A stretch of 36,456 bases of DNA from Prevotellaceae bacterium UBA6974 (lineage in GTDB: Bacteria > Bacteroidota > Bacteroidia > Bacteroidales > Bacteroidaceae), in NCBI GenBank assembly GCA_002450165.1, contig DJYQ01000045.1:1-36456 (forward strand). The letters run 5' to 3'. Under the pieces are notes generated by a model. That model searched no databases and was not told where the DNA came from. It worked only from the letters and a program-made list of their open reading frames with translations. A program made the translations under genes and the position numbers. Of the stretch, positions 15,840 to 24,848 are shown in pieces (position 1 is the stretch's first letter; each line of letters opens with the position of its first letter).

Positions 15840-16547
15840 TTATTCCTTATTCTCATCTTCTTCAGGCACAATCAGGCGATAGCCCTTACCATGGACGTTA
15901 TTTATCTCAATACGGTCGTCGGCACGCAGATGCTTGCGCAACTTGGTGATGTACACATCCATAGAACGTGCATTGAAATAGTTGTCGTCAATCCAGATGG
16001 TCTTCAGTGCCAACTCGCGCTCCAGCACCTCGTTGCTGTGTGAACAAAGCAATGCCAGCAGTTCACTCTCCTTTGTTGTCAGTTTCGTCTGCTCGTTACC
16101 GAAACTCAGTATCTGGCGCTGTGTATCAAAGGTAAACTTGCCAATTTGATAAACCGTCTGCACCTTCTGGTTCTTACCACGCACACGACGCATGATAGCC
16201 TCCATACGGTAAACCAACTCGTCCATGCTGAATGGTTTTGTCAGATAATCGTCAGCACCCAACTTGAAACCCTCCAGGATATCATCCTTCAGATTCTTTG
16301 CCGTCAGGAAGATGATAGGAACATCCTGATTGATAATACGTATCTCCCGGGCCAGGCTGAAGCCATCCATTCTGGGCATCATAACATCCAACAGACACAT
16401 ATCAAAGTGACTCTTGACAAAAGCCTTGTATCCGGATTCGCCGTCAAGATACAGCTCGGCATCATACCCTTTTGCCTGCAAATACTCTCTCAAAAGCATG
16501 CCGAGGCTCTCCTCGTCCTCGCACAGCAGAATTCTCTGTTTTTCCAT
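15840..16547 (-). CDS. rprY: OmpR-family response regulator RprY
   Basis: A 235-residue regulator: receiver domain at 1-120 with acidic pocket E10/D11, phosphoacceptor D54 (CLLDVMMPRMDGF) and K104 (TKPFSMDEL), then a winged-helix DNA-binding domain (about 130-228) with LTTKESELLALL and MDVYITKLRKHLRADDRIEINNVHGKGYRL. The opening RILLCEDEESLGMLLREYLQAKGY closely resembles RprY of Bacteroides. It follows the cognate kinase gene rprX by 39 bp. RprY is known to bind promoters of stress-related genes; its targets here are unknown. Confidence 0.9.
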   Translation of the reverse strand: MEKQRILLCEDEESLGMLLREYLQAKGYDAELYLDGESGYKAFVKSHFDMCLLDVMMPRMDGFSLAREIRIINQDVPIIFLTAKNLKDDILEGFKLGADDYLTKPFSMDELVYRMEAIMRRVRGKNQKVQTVYQIGKFTFDTQRQILSFGNEQTKLTTKESELLALLCSHSNEVLERELALKTIWIDDNYFNARSMDVYITKLRKHLRADDRIEINNVHGKGYRLIVPEEDENKE

Positions 16548-16586
16548 AATTCGATTTATCTTAGGTATATATTCCTTTACATTTTA

Positions 16587-17993
16587 CTAACTCTTACTCA
16601 GCGGCATCGTTATCAGGAACTTGGTTCCCTTGTTCAGCTCGCTGGTTGCCTTGATTGTACCGTGATGCAGTACAACCATCTTGTACACGTAAGCCAGACC
16701 CAGTCCAAAGCCCTTGACATTATGCTTGTTACCAGTATGGACGCGGTAGAACTTCTCGAATATCCGTTTAAGGTCTTCGCGACGGATGCCAATACCATTG
16801 TCACTTATCTGGATACAGATATTGTTCCCCTGATTCCACGTCGAAACCTCCAGATGCAGTTCCACATCATCACGCCTGTACTTGACCGCATTGTCCATCA
16901 GGTTGAATATTATATTGGTAAAGTGCATCTCGTCCACATACACATCAGCATCCATTGCATCCAGATGCACATCCACTGTACCACCGTTCTGCGTAACCTT
17001 CAGACTGAACGTCTGCACCACAGCATCTATCAGGCTATTGGCATCCAGAGTCTGCAATTTCAGGGCAATGTTACCACCGTCATACAACGACATCTGCAGC
17101 ACCTTCTCGACCTGGAAGCGCAGGCGCTTGGCTTCCGACACTATAACATCACCCAGACGCGCATACATATCCTGCCCCTTCTGTATAGTCTTGTCAGCCA
17201 GCATCTGTGCCGCAATGCTTATCGTAGATATAGGTGTCTTGAACTCGTGCGTCATATTGTGGATAAAGTCATTCTTCATTTCCGTTATTTTCTTCTGCCG
17301 CACCACCAGATACACCGTGAACAGGAATGTCACAAGCAAGATGACCGTGAAAATCAATGCCAGTATAATCGTCTTGTTGGCACTGCGGATATAACTGTCC
17401 AAAGTCGGAAAATGTATAGACATCGTACCCATCTTACCTGACGGGTCATTGCGGAACAACGTCTGCGTATAGCTGAAATCATTGCCCGTGGCATCATAAT
17501 CCGGACAACGGTAAACCTCCTCGCCGCCCGACGTGAACACACGGAAATGGAAAGGCAAATCGATACCGTTTGACCTGAGCGACATCGTCAGGGTTTCCTC
17601 CAGCACCATAGGATCCACACGCTGCTCAAACGGCTTGTTGCTCGAAGCATACAGCACCGTCATTATAACCTCGTCCAGCAACCCCTGCTCATACAGATAA
17701 GCATTAGCCACCTGTCGCTGGAATTTAAGCACACGGTTATGCATCTGATTGCCCAAGAACGGACGCATACCCAGGCTATCGTGATGCATACTCACTATTT
17801 CCTGCAGGTAATGGGCCGTCTCCATACGCTCCATGTCACGCGATGCCTGATCCAAACTGCGGAATACACTCACGTCAAACTGACGGCGGCGCATATCCTC
17901 GATAGACCTCGCATACTGCATCTGCAAATACAACAGTACCACAAAACTGGTACCCATCACAATGCATATTAACCAAATCATCCAGCGTTTCAT
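16587..17993 (-). CDS. rprX: Sensor histidine kinase RprX
   Basis: A 468-residue membrane kinase. TM1 is about residues 4-22, a periplasmic sensor of about 185 residues follows, and TM2 is about 209-231 with no clear HAMP domain after it. The H-box is FIHNMTHEFKTPIS with H249. The N-box is NLMDNAVKYRRDD, G1 is ISDNGIGI, the F-box is IFEKFYRV, and G2 is GFGLGLAYV. Partner of RprY, immediately downstream. The start at 17993 (MKRWMIWL) is chosen because the in-frame ATG at 18020 lies upstream of the -7 element at 17998-18005. Confidence 0.9.
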   Translation of the reverse strand: MKRWMIWLICIVMGTSFVVLLYLQMQYARSIEDMRRRQFDVSVFRSLDQASRDMERMETAHYLQEIVSMHHDSLGMRPFLGNQMHNRVLKFQRQVANAYLYEQGLLDEVIMTVLYASSNKPFEQRVDPMVLEETLTMSLRSNGIDLPFHFRVFTSGGEEVYRCPDYDATGNDFSYTQTLFRNDPSGKMGTMSIHFPTLDSYIRSANKTIILALIFTVILLVTFLFTVYLVVRQKKITEMKNDFIHNMTHEFKTPISTISIAAQMLADKTIQKGQDMYARLGDVIVSEAKRLRFQVEKVLQMSLYDGGNIALKLQTLDANSLIDAVVQTFSLKVTQNGGTVDVHLDAMDADVYVDEMHFTNIIFNLMDNAVKYRRDDVELHLEVSTWNQGNNICIQISDNGIGIRREDLKRIFEKFYRVHTGNKHNVKGFGLGLAYVYKMVVLHHGTIKATSELNKGTKFLITMPLSKS

Positions 17994-17997
17994 AACA

Positions 17998-18005
17998 CAA
18001 ATATA
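17998..18005 (-). promoter_or_regulatory. -7 element of rprX-rprY
   Basis: TATATTTG on the minus strand with only 4 bp before the rprX ATG, again implying a nearly leaderless mRNA. A -33 TTTG is not evident at the expected spacing. Confidence 0.5.
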
Positions 18006-18027
18006 TATCCTTTCACACATATATACA

Positions 18028-18060
18028 TTAAAAGAGGCCCGTATGCCAGACCTCTTTTAA
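18028..18060 (-). terminator. Probable terminator after the EF-G2 gene
   Basis: A perfect 10 bp stem, TTAAAAGAGG (18028-18037) with CCTCTTTTAA (18051-18060). It lies 45 bp after the minus-strand EF-G2 stop. The T run is inside the stem and the downstream stretch is only AT-rich, so strength is uncertain. Confidence 0.55.
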
Positions 18061-18104
18061 CACTTCTTTTTATTATTCGTCAGTTCTACTTGCTATTTTC
18101 GCAA

Positions 18105-20252
18105 CTACTCCTCCTCCTTATAAGCAGCAACCAGCTTCTGCTGAACGTCGCCCGGAACAAGCTCGTAGCTTGCGAACTTGGTAATGAAACTTGCACGACC
18201 GCCCGTCAAACTGCTCAAAGCCGTCGAATAGTTACTCATCTCCTTCAACGGAGCCTTGCAAGTCAGCTTCTCGTAACCATTCTCGCTCTGCATGCCCGTA
18301 ATCATAGCACGACGACCCTGCAAGTCACTCATCACATCACCCATCTTGTCACTCGGCACAAATACCTCGACATCGTAAATTGGCTCCAGAATCTTAGGGC
18401 CTGCCTCGCGGAAAGCCTGCGCAAACGCATTACGGCCTGCCAGCATGAACGACAGCTCGTTACTGTCAACCGGATGCATCTTGCCATCATATACTATTAC
18501 GCGCACATCGCGTGCGTAGCAGCCAGTCAGCGGACCCTGCTCCATGCGCTGCATGATACCCTTCAGGATAGCAGGCATGAAACGTGCATCAATGGCACCG
18601 CCCACAACACTGTTTACGAATACCAACTTACCGCCCCACTCCAGGTCAACCGTCTCGGTACCCTTCACATTCATGCGGAACTCCTGATTGCCAAACTTGT
18701 AAACATCAGGATCAGGCATACCCTCGTAATAAGGCTCGACAATCAAGTGCACCTCGCCAAACTGACCGGCACCTCCCGACTGCTTCTTGTGACGGTAGTC
18801 AGCACGCGCAGCCTTGGTAATCGTTTCGCGATACGGAATCTTGGGCTCGTCAAAAACAATCTGAATCTTCTCGTTGTTCTCCATACGCCACTTGAGCGTG
18901 CGCAGGTGGAACTCACCCTGACCGTGAACCAGAATCTGCCTCAGCTCCTTCGACTGCTCGATAACCCATGTCGGATCCTCCTCGCGCATCCTCTGCAAGG
19001 CATTCATCATCTTCTCCGTCTCCTGCTCGTTTGCAGCACGCACTGCACGGCTATACTTAGGATTCGGGTACTTGATAAAGTTGAAGCGATTCTCGCTATT
19101 CTTGTCATTCAGCGTATTGCCTGTCTTCACATCCTTCAGCTTAACCGTACAGCCAATATCGCCAGCAACCAGCTGCTCGACCTTGATACGCTGGGCACCT
19201 GCACAAACAAACAACTGTGCTATACGTTCCTTGCTGCCACGGTCGGCATTGGTAAAGTCATCACCCTCGTGCACCGTACCGCTCATTACCTTGAAGTACT
19301 GCACCTCACCGATATGAGGCTCTACGGCAGTCTTGAAGAAATACAGACTCGTAGGAGCTTTGGGGTCAGGATTGACCACCTCGCCACGAGTATTATGCAC
19401 CTGAGGCATCTGATCCACGAAAGGAACCACGTTGCCCAGGAACTCCATCAGACGGCGGACTCCCATGTCCTTACCTGCGCATACGCAGAACACAGGGAAC
19501 ATTCCACGGCTGGCCAAGCCCTTGCGGATACCCTCGCGCATCTCGTCCTCGGTCAGCGTTTCACTCTCGAAGAACTTCTCCATCAATCCCTCGTCATGTT
19601 CAGCGGCAGCCTCGACCAGAGCCTTGTGCATCTCCATTGCCTTATCCATCTGGTCTGCCGGGATTTCCTCGATAGTAGGAGCACCACCCTCGGGACCCCA
19701 CGAATACTTCTTCATCAGCAGAACGTCAATCAGGCTGTTGAAATTAGGACCACACTCCACCGGATACTGAATGGGAACGACCTTGCTACCGTAAATCTCG
19801 GTCAACTGCTCCAGAATACGGTCAAAATCAGTATTCTCATCATCCAGCTGGTTAACCAGGAAAATAACAGGCTTGCCCAGTTTCTCGGTATAGCGGAAAT
19901 GGTTCTGTGTACCCACCTCGACACCGTTTGCACCCTTCAGCAACAATATTGTAGTGTCACTCACATTCATTGCAGTAAGCGCCGCACCTACAAAGTCATC
20001 ACTACCCGGACAGTCAATGATGTTCAGCTTCTTGTTGTTCCACTCGACATGGAATACAGTGCTGAACACACTATATCCATACTCCTGCTCTACGGGGAAG
20101 TAGTCACTAACCGTGTTATGCTGGGTAATACGGCCGCGACGGCTAATCAGTCCTGCCTCGTAGAGCAGGCTCTCAGTCAATGTTGTCTTACCACTGCCAT
20201 CATTACCCAACAGGGCAATGTTCTTGATTTCCTGTGTCTGATAAACTTTCAT
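18105..20252 (-). CDS. fusA2: Non-canonical elongation factor G (EF-G2)
   Basis: A 715-residue EF-G paralogue with all five domains: G domain about 1-280, then domains II-V to the end. The P-loop GNDGSGKTT (16-24) is kept. The other GTPase elements are altered: switch I has EQEYGY (55-60) where EF-G has the ERGIT motif; G3 reads DCPGSDDF (80-87), with S84 in place of the catalytic His of DTPGHVDF; and G4 reads NQLD instead of NKMD. Bacteroides EF-G2, required for gut colonisation, is described as promoting translation without GTP hydrolysis, and this protein fits that type. It is not the housekeeping fusA, which normally sits with rpsL/rpsG. It is monocistronic. Confidence 0.9.
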   Translation of the reverse strand: MKVYQTQEIKNIALLGNDGSGKTTLTESLLYEAGLISRRGRITQHNTVSDYFPVEQEYGYSVFSTVFHVEWNNKKLNIIDCPGSDDFVGAALTAMNVSDTTILLLKGANGVEVGTQNHFRYTEKLGKPVIFLVNQLDDENTDFDRILEQLTEIYGSKVVPIQYPVECGPNFNSLIDVLLMKKYSWGPEGGAPTIEEIPADQMDKAMEMHKALVEAAAEHDEGLMEKFFESETLTEDEMREGIRKGLASRGMFPVFCVCAGKDMGVRRLMEFLGNVVPFVDQMPQVHNTRGEVVNPDPKAPTSLYFFKTAVEPHIGEVQYFKVMSGTVHEGDDFTNADRGSKERIAQLFVCAGAQRIKVEQLVAGDIGCTVKLKDVKTGNTLNDKNSENRFNFIKYPNPKYSRAVRAANEQETEKMMNALQRMREEDPTWVIEQSKELRQILVHGQGEFHLRTLKWRMENNEKIQIVFDEPKIPYRETITKAARADYRHKKQSGGAGQFGEVHLIVEPYYEGMPDPDVYKFGNQEFRMNVKGTETVDLEWGGKLVFVNSVVGGAIDARFMPAILKGIMQRMEQGPLTGCYARDVRVIVYDGKMHPVDSNELSFMLAGRNAFAQAFREAGPKILEPIYDVEVFVPSDKMGDVMSDLQGRRAMITGMQSENGYEKLTCKAPLKEMSNYSTALSSLTGGRASFITKFASYELVPGDVQQKLVAAYKEEE

Positions 20253-20350
20253 AGTATAGGTATTTAATTGTATTTTGTGTCAATTCAAGTTCAAAACCGG
20301 GTATAAAAATACACAAAATAGCCGACATCCATACCGCCCGGAATTATGTT

Positions 20351-21439
20351 TTACAACATCAAGTCCGATATTATGTCGTTTGACACGAAAATACCCTCGC
20401 TACCAAGGCGCAGGTAACCATCCTCAAGCACCATCCTGCCCGATTGGATATGTTTTTCAGCCATACACAACATATAATCCACACGCCCGGCAGGCACCTC
20501 GTCAATACATATACCCACACTCGTACGCAAGCGCTTCATCACCATCTCGTCGTAAAGCTCACCATCCGTCAGATGCTCCTCCTCATACAGCACACACCCT
20601 TCGCAGTACGTCTGCAAATCAGCATTGTTGCTACGGCGCACACGACAGCCGTCATAACTATGTGCCCCCGGGCCAAGTCCCACGTATGGCTCCTCCCTCC
20701 AGTAACCGCTGTTGTGACGCGAGAACATACCAGGCTTGCAGAAATTACTAATCTCGTAATGCTCCATCCCACACTTGCGCGTACATTCCACCAGATACCT
20801 GTACATTTCCAGCGCAGTCTCCTCGTCCGCCTCCTGCACCTCTCCCCTGTCACGCATACGCGCCAGCACAGTACCGTCCTCCCACTGCAGCGAATACGCA
20901 CTCAGGTGCGGTATGTCCAGCGACAATATACCGTCCACGTCATGCCTCCACTTCTCCATCGTCTGACCCGGCAAGCCATACATCAGGTCAAGGCTCAGAT
21001 TCGTATATTCCGCCTCGCGCAACAGACTCACCGCACGAATTGCATCAGCAGCCCTGTGCCTACGGTTTACAATCCTCAGCACATCATCATCCAGCGACTG
21101 CACACCCATCGAGATACGGTTTACCGGCGTATGCCGCAACATCGACACAAAATCCGGCGTGACGTCATCAGGATTTACCTCGACAGTCACCTCTGCACCC
21201 TCACAAGCCTCGGGCAAGGCAGCAAATATCTGCCGCAGCTGCTCACCCGTCAGTTGCGACGGAGTGCCACCACCTATATATATGGTATTGGCCCGTGCAC
21301 GCTCCAGTTCGTCCCAACGCTCCCCCGCCTCGGCACACAGGGCATCCACGTAAGCCTGAACCAAATCCGGCCTTACGGACGAAAAAAAGTCGCAGTAATA
21401 ACACCGCGACTTGCAGAAAGGAACGTGTACGTATATCAT
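20351..21439 (-). CDS. hemW: Radical-SAM heme chaperone HemW
   Basis: A 362-residue HemW/HemN-like protein (formerly called coproporphyrinogen III oxidase-like). The radical-SAM cluster motif is at the very N-terminus: VHVPFCKSRCYYCDFF with C9, C13 and C16. It is followed by NTIYIGGGTPSQL, EVNPDDVT, NRISMGVQSLDDDVL, SLDLMYGLPGQT and LSAYSLQWEDGT. A HemW C-terminal domain is present (YEISNFCKPG, GLGPGAHSYDG). Its ATG overlaps the DUF4827 stop (21436-21439), so the two are co-translated. Likely hands heme to a membrane acceptor. Confidence 0.92.
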   Translation of the reverse strand: MIYVHVPFCKSRCYYCDFFSSVRPDLVQAYVDALCAEAGERWDELERARANTIYIGGGTPSQLTGEQLRQIFAALPEACEGAEVTVEVNPDDVTPDFVSMLRHTPVNRISMGVQSLDDDVLRIVNRRHRAADAIRAVSLLREAEYTNLSLDLMYGLPGQTMEKWRHDVDGILSLDIPHLSAYSLQWEDGTVLARMRDRGEVQEADEETALEMYRYLVECTRKCGMEHYEISNFCKPGMFSRHNSGYWREEPYVGLGPGAHSYDGCRVRRSNNADLQTYCEGCVLYEEEHLTDGELYDEMVMKRLRTSVGICIDEVPAGRVDYMLCMAEKHIQSGRMVLEDGYLRLGSEGIFVSNDIISDLML

Positions 21440-22128
21440 CTGCCCCCCGTCAATACCAGTTCGTAGAAACAGGGATAGACATTAGTCGTTGCATGAATCT
21501 GTCCCTGACTATGCGGAACTATCAGTCGCACCTTGGCAACAGACTCTTCGCTGTTCTGCCGCCCCAGACGCAAGTAGGGCATCGCAGCCAGCCAACCGGC
21601 AATCACACTGCTGCTGCCATACGTATTGTATATAAGCGAGCCAGTAGGCGATGTCGTATCGTAGCTGCCGCTGAACGTGCCATAGTTGTTGCTGATGTTC
21701 ATCACCTCGGGATTACCTATGTAAACACCGTTCGTGTTGCTCAGTTGCAGCGAGTCACCCAATATGTTGTACTCCCAGAAACGCGCACTTACCTGACGGC
21801 TCTCGTTACGCCCGATATAGCTACCCGTACCCTTGCGCACAATCTGCATGTAAATACCCGTACGGGAAAAACGCACATACTCGTTACGCTCCAGGTTAGT
21901 AGTGCTGTCCTGATTCACGAACTCCTCCTCGGTAATAGGATTTATCTTACCGATATTCAGCAACGTATCGCCATCGTGCACCAGCACCACCTCACGTTTT
22001 ATAAAACTGTCAATCGCCTTCGACTCGCGTTTCTTCTGCTCGGCATACGATGTATCCGACTGACCACACGAAACCAAGGTAATCGCCGTGACAACCAAAG
22101 CAAGGCACAGAACTATATATCTATTCAT
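21436..22128 (-). CDS. DUF4827 lipoprotein
   Basis: A 230-residue lipoprotein: signal peptide MNRYIVLCLALVVTAITLVSC with the lipid-attached Cys at residue 21, then a basic helix (QKKRESKAIDSFIKRE) and an FKBP/GldI-like beta-rich domain (YMQIVRKGTGSYIGRNESRQVSARFWEYNI ... PSGSLIYNTYG-like region ... LVLTGGR ending). This matches DUF4827, typically found next to hemW in Bacteroidales. It overlaps hemW by 4 bp. Predicted site: periplasm, anchored in a membrane. Catalytic prolyl isomerase activity is not shown. Confidence 0.78.
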   Translation of the reverse strand: MNRYIVLCLALVVTAITLVSCGQSDTSYAEQKKRESKAIDSFIKREVVLVHDGDTLLNIGKINPITEEEFVNQDSTTNLERNEYVRFSRTGIYMQIVRKGTGSYIGRNESRQVSARFWEYNILGDSLQLSNTNGVYIGNPEVMNISNNYGTFSGSYDTTSPTGSLIYNTYGSSSVIAGWLAAMPYLRLGRQNSEESVAKVRLIVPHSQGQIHATTNVYPCFYELVLTGGR

Positions 22129-22150
22129 CCGTTTTTATCCCTTTTGGGCG

Positions 22151-22158
22151 CAAATATA
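22151..22158 (-). promoter_or_regulatory. -7 element of DUF4827-hemW
   Basis: TATATTTG on the minus strand, 22 bp before the DUF4827 start. Confidence 0.55.
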
Positions 22159-22202
22159 CAACTTTAAATTCAAATATGGTACTGTTTCGCCCCCTTATCT
22201 TA

Positions 22203-23234
22203 CTATTTCAGCATAGTCTCATAGAACTTCACTGCCTCGTGGAAACGCTTCACAGCCTCATCCATCGAGCACTCCAACCTGCCACCGGCTGCATTCAGGT
22301 GACCACCGCCGTTAAAGAAACGCGCACACAACTCGTTGCACGGAAAATCATCCACACTGCGCAACGATATACGCACCACGTTCCTATGCTCCGTATCCTC
22401 GCTCAGCAAGGCCGACAGGCGCATACCGCTTATCTGCAATGGCAGGTTCACAACACCCTCGGTATCACCGTTCTTTATACCCAGCATACGGCGCTCGGCA
22501 TTAGTCAACGTCATCAGCGATGTATGCAAGCCCTTCTGCACCTCCATCTTGACATACAGCATATACCCAATCAGGCGCATACGGGCAGGCGACGCCGTCC
22601 ACATCACGTTACGGTATATACGATCCTTGTCCACACCACGCTCCAACAGGCGGCATATACAATCGAACACCACAGGACGGTTGCTATTGTAGGTAAATGC
22701 TCCCGTATCGGTCATCATACCCGTATAAAGGCATACAGCCATATCCAGACCTGCCTCCTGCAACACGCCCATCTGATACAGCACATGACACAATATCTCG
22801 CACGTTGCACACATCTGCGGCTCGGATATCACCATATTACAGAAATCTTCCGGGTCCTGGTGATGATCTACCATTACCTTGCACGCAGGACTGCCCAGCA
22901 CGGCAGCCTCCATTTCCTGTACACGCTTGGAACAGTTCAGGTCACACACCCACATCAGGTCAGCCCCACCAATCAGCCGCTCAGCATCCTCCTTGTGCTT
23001 GTCATAGCGGACAATCTCTGATGCCCCCGGCATCCATGCAAGGAAATCGGGAAAACAGTTAGGAACGACAACACTGCACTCCTTTCCCATCGAACGCATC
23101 CAATGCCACAACGCCAACGTACTGCCCAGCGCATCACCGTCCGGATTTACGTGACACACGCACACCACACGCCTGGCATCATCTATAACCTTACGCAGTT
23201 CTGCCAACTGCCCATCACTCAATAATTTCTCCAT
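22203..23234 (-). CDS. nrnA: DHH phosphoesterase (NrnA-like nanoRNase/pAp phosphatase)
   Basis: A 343-residue DHH/DHHA1 protein that should degrade short oligonucleotides and 3',5'-pAp. Metal-site motifs: CHVNPDGDALGS (H28, D32, D34), WVCDLN (D98), the DHH triad MVDHHQDP (D123, H124, H125) and MTDTGAFTY. The DHHA1 substrate motif GGGHLNAAGG sits near the C-terminus. The start at 23234 (MEKLLSDGQL) is used because the in-frame ATG at 23273 lies upstream of the -7 element. Confidence 0.88.
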   Translation of the reverse strand: MEKLLSDGQLAELRKVIDDARRVVCVCHVNPDGDALGSTLALWHWMRSMGKECSVVVPNCFPDFLAWMPGASEIVRYDKHKEDAERLIGGADLMWVCDLNCSKRVQEMEAAVLGSPACKVMVDHHQDPEDFCNMVISEPQMCATCEILCHVLYQMGVLQEAGLDMAVCLYTGMMTDTGAFTYNSNRPVVFDCICRLLERGVDKDRIYRNVMWTASPARMRLIGYMLYVKMEVQKGLHTSLMTLTNAERRMLGIKNGDTEGVVNLPLQISGMRLSALLSEDTEHRNVVRISLRSVDDFPCNELCARFFNGGGHLNAAGGRLECSMDEAVKRFHEAVKFYETMLK

Positions 23235-23243
23235 AAACGCTGG

Positions 23244-23251
23244 CAAAGTTA
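23244..23251 (-). promoter_or_regulatory. -7 element of nrnA
   Basis: TAACTTTG on the minus strand, 9 bp before the nrnA ATG at 23234. Confidence 0.55.
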
Positions 23252-23278
23252 CGAAAAAACGAGCGCAGAACAAAAGAA

Positions 23279-23350
23279 TTCATTCTTTTTTGTGCCGAGT
23301 GACAGTAACTTCGATGAAGTCAATGTTACGAAAAAAAACGAGCGAAATGT
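23279..23350 (-). repeat. Dispersed ~70 bp intergenic repeat, copy 1
   Basis: Read on the minus strand it aligns with the plus strand at 36383-36456 and in part at 24694-24750. Shared blocks are TTCGCTCG (or TTCACTCG), TTTTCGTAA, ATTGACTTC or a variant, CGAAGTTACT, CTCGG and, in copies 1 and 3, AAAAAAGAATGAA. It contains a small inverted repeat (ACTTC/GAAGT). Function unknown. Confidence 0.7.
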
Positions 23351-23372
23351 AAAAGGAAAGCCCGCCTGTTCC

Positions 23373-23402
23373 TTGCATTTCGCTCACCTTTTTATATCTT
23401 TG
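23373..23402 (+). promoter_or_regulatory. Shared-type promoter 1 (secreted protein gene)
   Basis: TTG (23373-23375), a 19 bp spacer starting CATTTCGCTCA, then TATCTTTG (23395-23402). Just upstream, GAGCGAAATG (23339-23348) can pair with CATTTCGCTC (23376-23385), so the -33 region lies inside a long hairpin with AGCCCGCC in its loop. Confidence 0.65.
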
Positions 23403-23447
23403 TCAACGAATCATATAAAAAATCAACTAACCCAACATACCAACACT

Positions 23448-24530
23448 ATGAAAAAAACACTTGCTTCGATTATCGTTCTGTGTATTTCAATTATAGCCGT
23501 CAATGCACAGGATGTGATTGTAAAAAAAGACGGAAGCACCATTCTGTCCAAAATCCTTGAAGTCAATCCCAATGACGTAAAGTACAAAAAGTTCTCGAAC
23601 CCTAACGGACCGACATACACCATCATCAAGTCCGAAATAATGTCCATCAATTACGAGAACGGAGACAAGGACGTATTCAATACCGCACAGTCAAGCGAGG
23701 CAGGAAAATCATTCGGGGTAAATCCTAAACTCCAGGAAGACAACCTGCAGCTTGTACGTGAATACAACAGCATCCAACTGGCCCCCAAAACCGGGAAAAA
23801 GTCAAACGATGATATGCTCACATTCCTCATGGGACTGAAGGAAGGCTCCGTTATCGAGACTCCGGAACTGAAGGTCACATTTACTATGAAACATTGGTTC
23901 GGTCGCGTCACTATGTTCGGAAACAAAGTGAAGAACGAGCGCATCCTGGATTTGGGCGAAGACCCTGCAATGCGCTTCTATAACCATCAATACAAACTGG
24001 TCGTTACCCTGAAAAACAAGACCGACAATACCATTTACGTTGATTTGGCCAACAGTTTTATCCTCCGCGACAATCAGGCAAATCCGTACTTCGCCGCCGG
24101 CGAGTCCAACGGAAGATATACTCAGCGAGTTATTTCTATTCCCCCAATGTCATCCTTGTCGCTGGAGCCGCAGAATATTGGTCAAGGAGATACCTGGGTA
24201 ACAACCCGAAACTCCGTTGCCGAATATGATATTATCAAGAGCTACATGCCCTATTTCACGGAAAAAGGATATTCACAGGAGAAGAAAAATTCAATATTTC
24301 TGTTTGACAAATTGGAAAAAGGAGGAAAGGTTGACATCCCGCTGATGCCGGAAATCAATCCATTATCCGTTCACATAACATATTCGCTGGACGAGAAGAT
24401 TACCACCTCGCAAAACATGCACATGGACTTCTATCTACGTCAAGTACTGCGAGGCGACAACTGGGATTACAGCAATGGAGCCCTGATATTCTATAACATC
24501 AAATCCTTCTGGAAAATACTCAAGACCTGA
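23448..24530 (+). CDS. Secreted protein of unknown function
   Basis: A 360-residue exported protein. MKKTLASIIVLCISIIAVNAQ is a type I signal peptide (cleavage after residue 20). It is followed by a short domain of a type common in Bacteroidetes envelope proteins: DVIVKKDGSTILSKILEVNPNDVKYKKF ... YTIIKSEIMSINYENGDKDVF. The rest (about 80-360) is predicted beta-rich and soluble and I do not recognise it. It carries a stretch with conserved-looking NPYF and PPMSSLSLEPQ. The start at 23448 follows the promoter at 23373-23402; the frame is open further upstream but that part is promoter DNA. Likely periplasmic. Confidence 0.8.
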   Translation: MKKTLASIIVLCISIIAVNAQDVIVKKDGSTILSKILEVNPNDVKYKKFSNPNGPTYTIIKSEIMSINYENGDKDVFNTAQSSEAGKSFGVNPKLQEDNLQLVREYNSIQLAPKTGKKSNDDMLTFLMGLKEGSVIETPELKVTFTMKHWFGRVTMFGNKVKNERILDLGEDPAMRFYNHQYKLVVTLKNKTDNTIYVDLANSFILRDNQANPYFAAGESNGRYTQRVISIPPMSSLSLEPQNIGQGDTWVTTRNSVAEYDIIKSYMPYFTEKGYSQEKKNSIFLFDKLEKGGKVDIPLMPEINPLSVHITYSLDEKITTSQNMHMDFYLRQVLRGDNWDYSNGALIFYNIKSFWKILKT

Positions 24531-24552
24531 AACATAACCTAATGATTTCATA

Positions 24553-24719
24553 CTATGACAGACCTCATTGAAGACCGGGAGATCTTTATGAAAGGTGTTG
24601 ACTACTCTTACTACTATGAACAAACCGATTAAGCGAGAATGAGGTGTATAGCAGCAAATACTCTCGCTCGACAATAATAACAAATCAATTTATTTTGTAT
24701 TGTGCTCGCTTAATTGTAT
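24553..24719 (+). repeat. Direct repeat bracketing the Fic gene, left copy
   Basis: 167 bp matching 25654-25820 without indels and with about eight substitutions. It holds the last 25 codons of a Fic gene plus the downstream intergenic DNA up to the next -7 element, which is degraded here (TATAATTG). Confidence 0.9.
24555..24632 (+). pseudogene. 3' remnant of a Fic gene
   Basis: The frame MTDLIEDREIFMKGVDYSYY ending YEQTD and TAA is nearly identical to the C-terminus of the intact Fic protein at 24849-25733 (two residue differences). It has an ATG by chance. It is best explained as the leftover of a second fic copy lost or recombined. Confidence 0.85.
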
Positions 24720-24750
24720 AATTGACTTCGTCGATGATACTATCGCTCGG
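24694..24750 (+). repeat. Dispersed intergenic repeat, copy 2 (partial)
   Basis: Aligns with copies at 23279-23350 (minus) and 36383-36456 (plus): TTTG, GCTCGCTTAATTG, TATAATTG, ACTTCGTCGA, TACTATCGCTCGG. It overlaps the end of the left fic repeat and lacks the A-rich end. Confidence 0.6.
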
Positions 24751-24776
24751 GAATAAAAAGAAAAGCCCGCTTTCCT

Positions 24777-24807
24777 TTTGTATTTCGCTCGCTTAATCGT
24801 ATCTTTG
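24777..24807 (+). promoter_or_regulatory. Shared-type promoter 2 (Fic gene)
   Basis: TTTG (24777-24780), a 19 bp spacer TATTTCGCTCGCTTAATCG, then TATCTTTG (24800-24807). It is preceded by a hairpin-like AAGAAAAGCCCGCTTTCCTT. Confidence 0.75.
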
Positions 24808-24848
24808 TAGGCGTAGTCGGTTAAGGAAAAACAGATATAACGGCATGG

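Noticed and set aside
16146..17441. 431-codon plus-strand frame across rprY/rprX
   Set aside because: Antisense shadow of two well-supported genes; composition typical of a reverse frame.
18090..20267. 725-codon open frame on the plus strand
   Set aside because: It lies exactly antisense to the EF-G2 gene, which has strong family motifs; the plus frame is low-complexity and Leu/Thr/His-rich, as expected from the biased codon use of the real gene.
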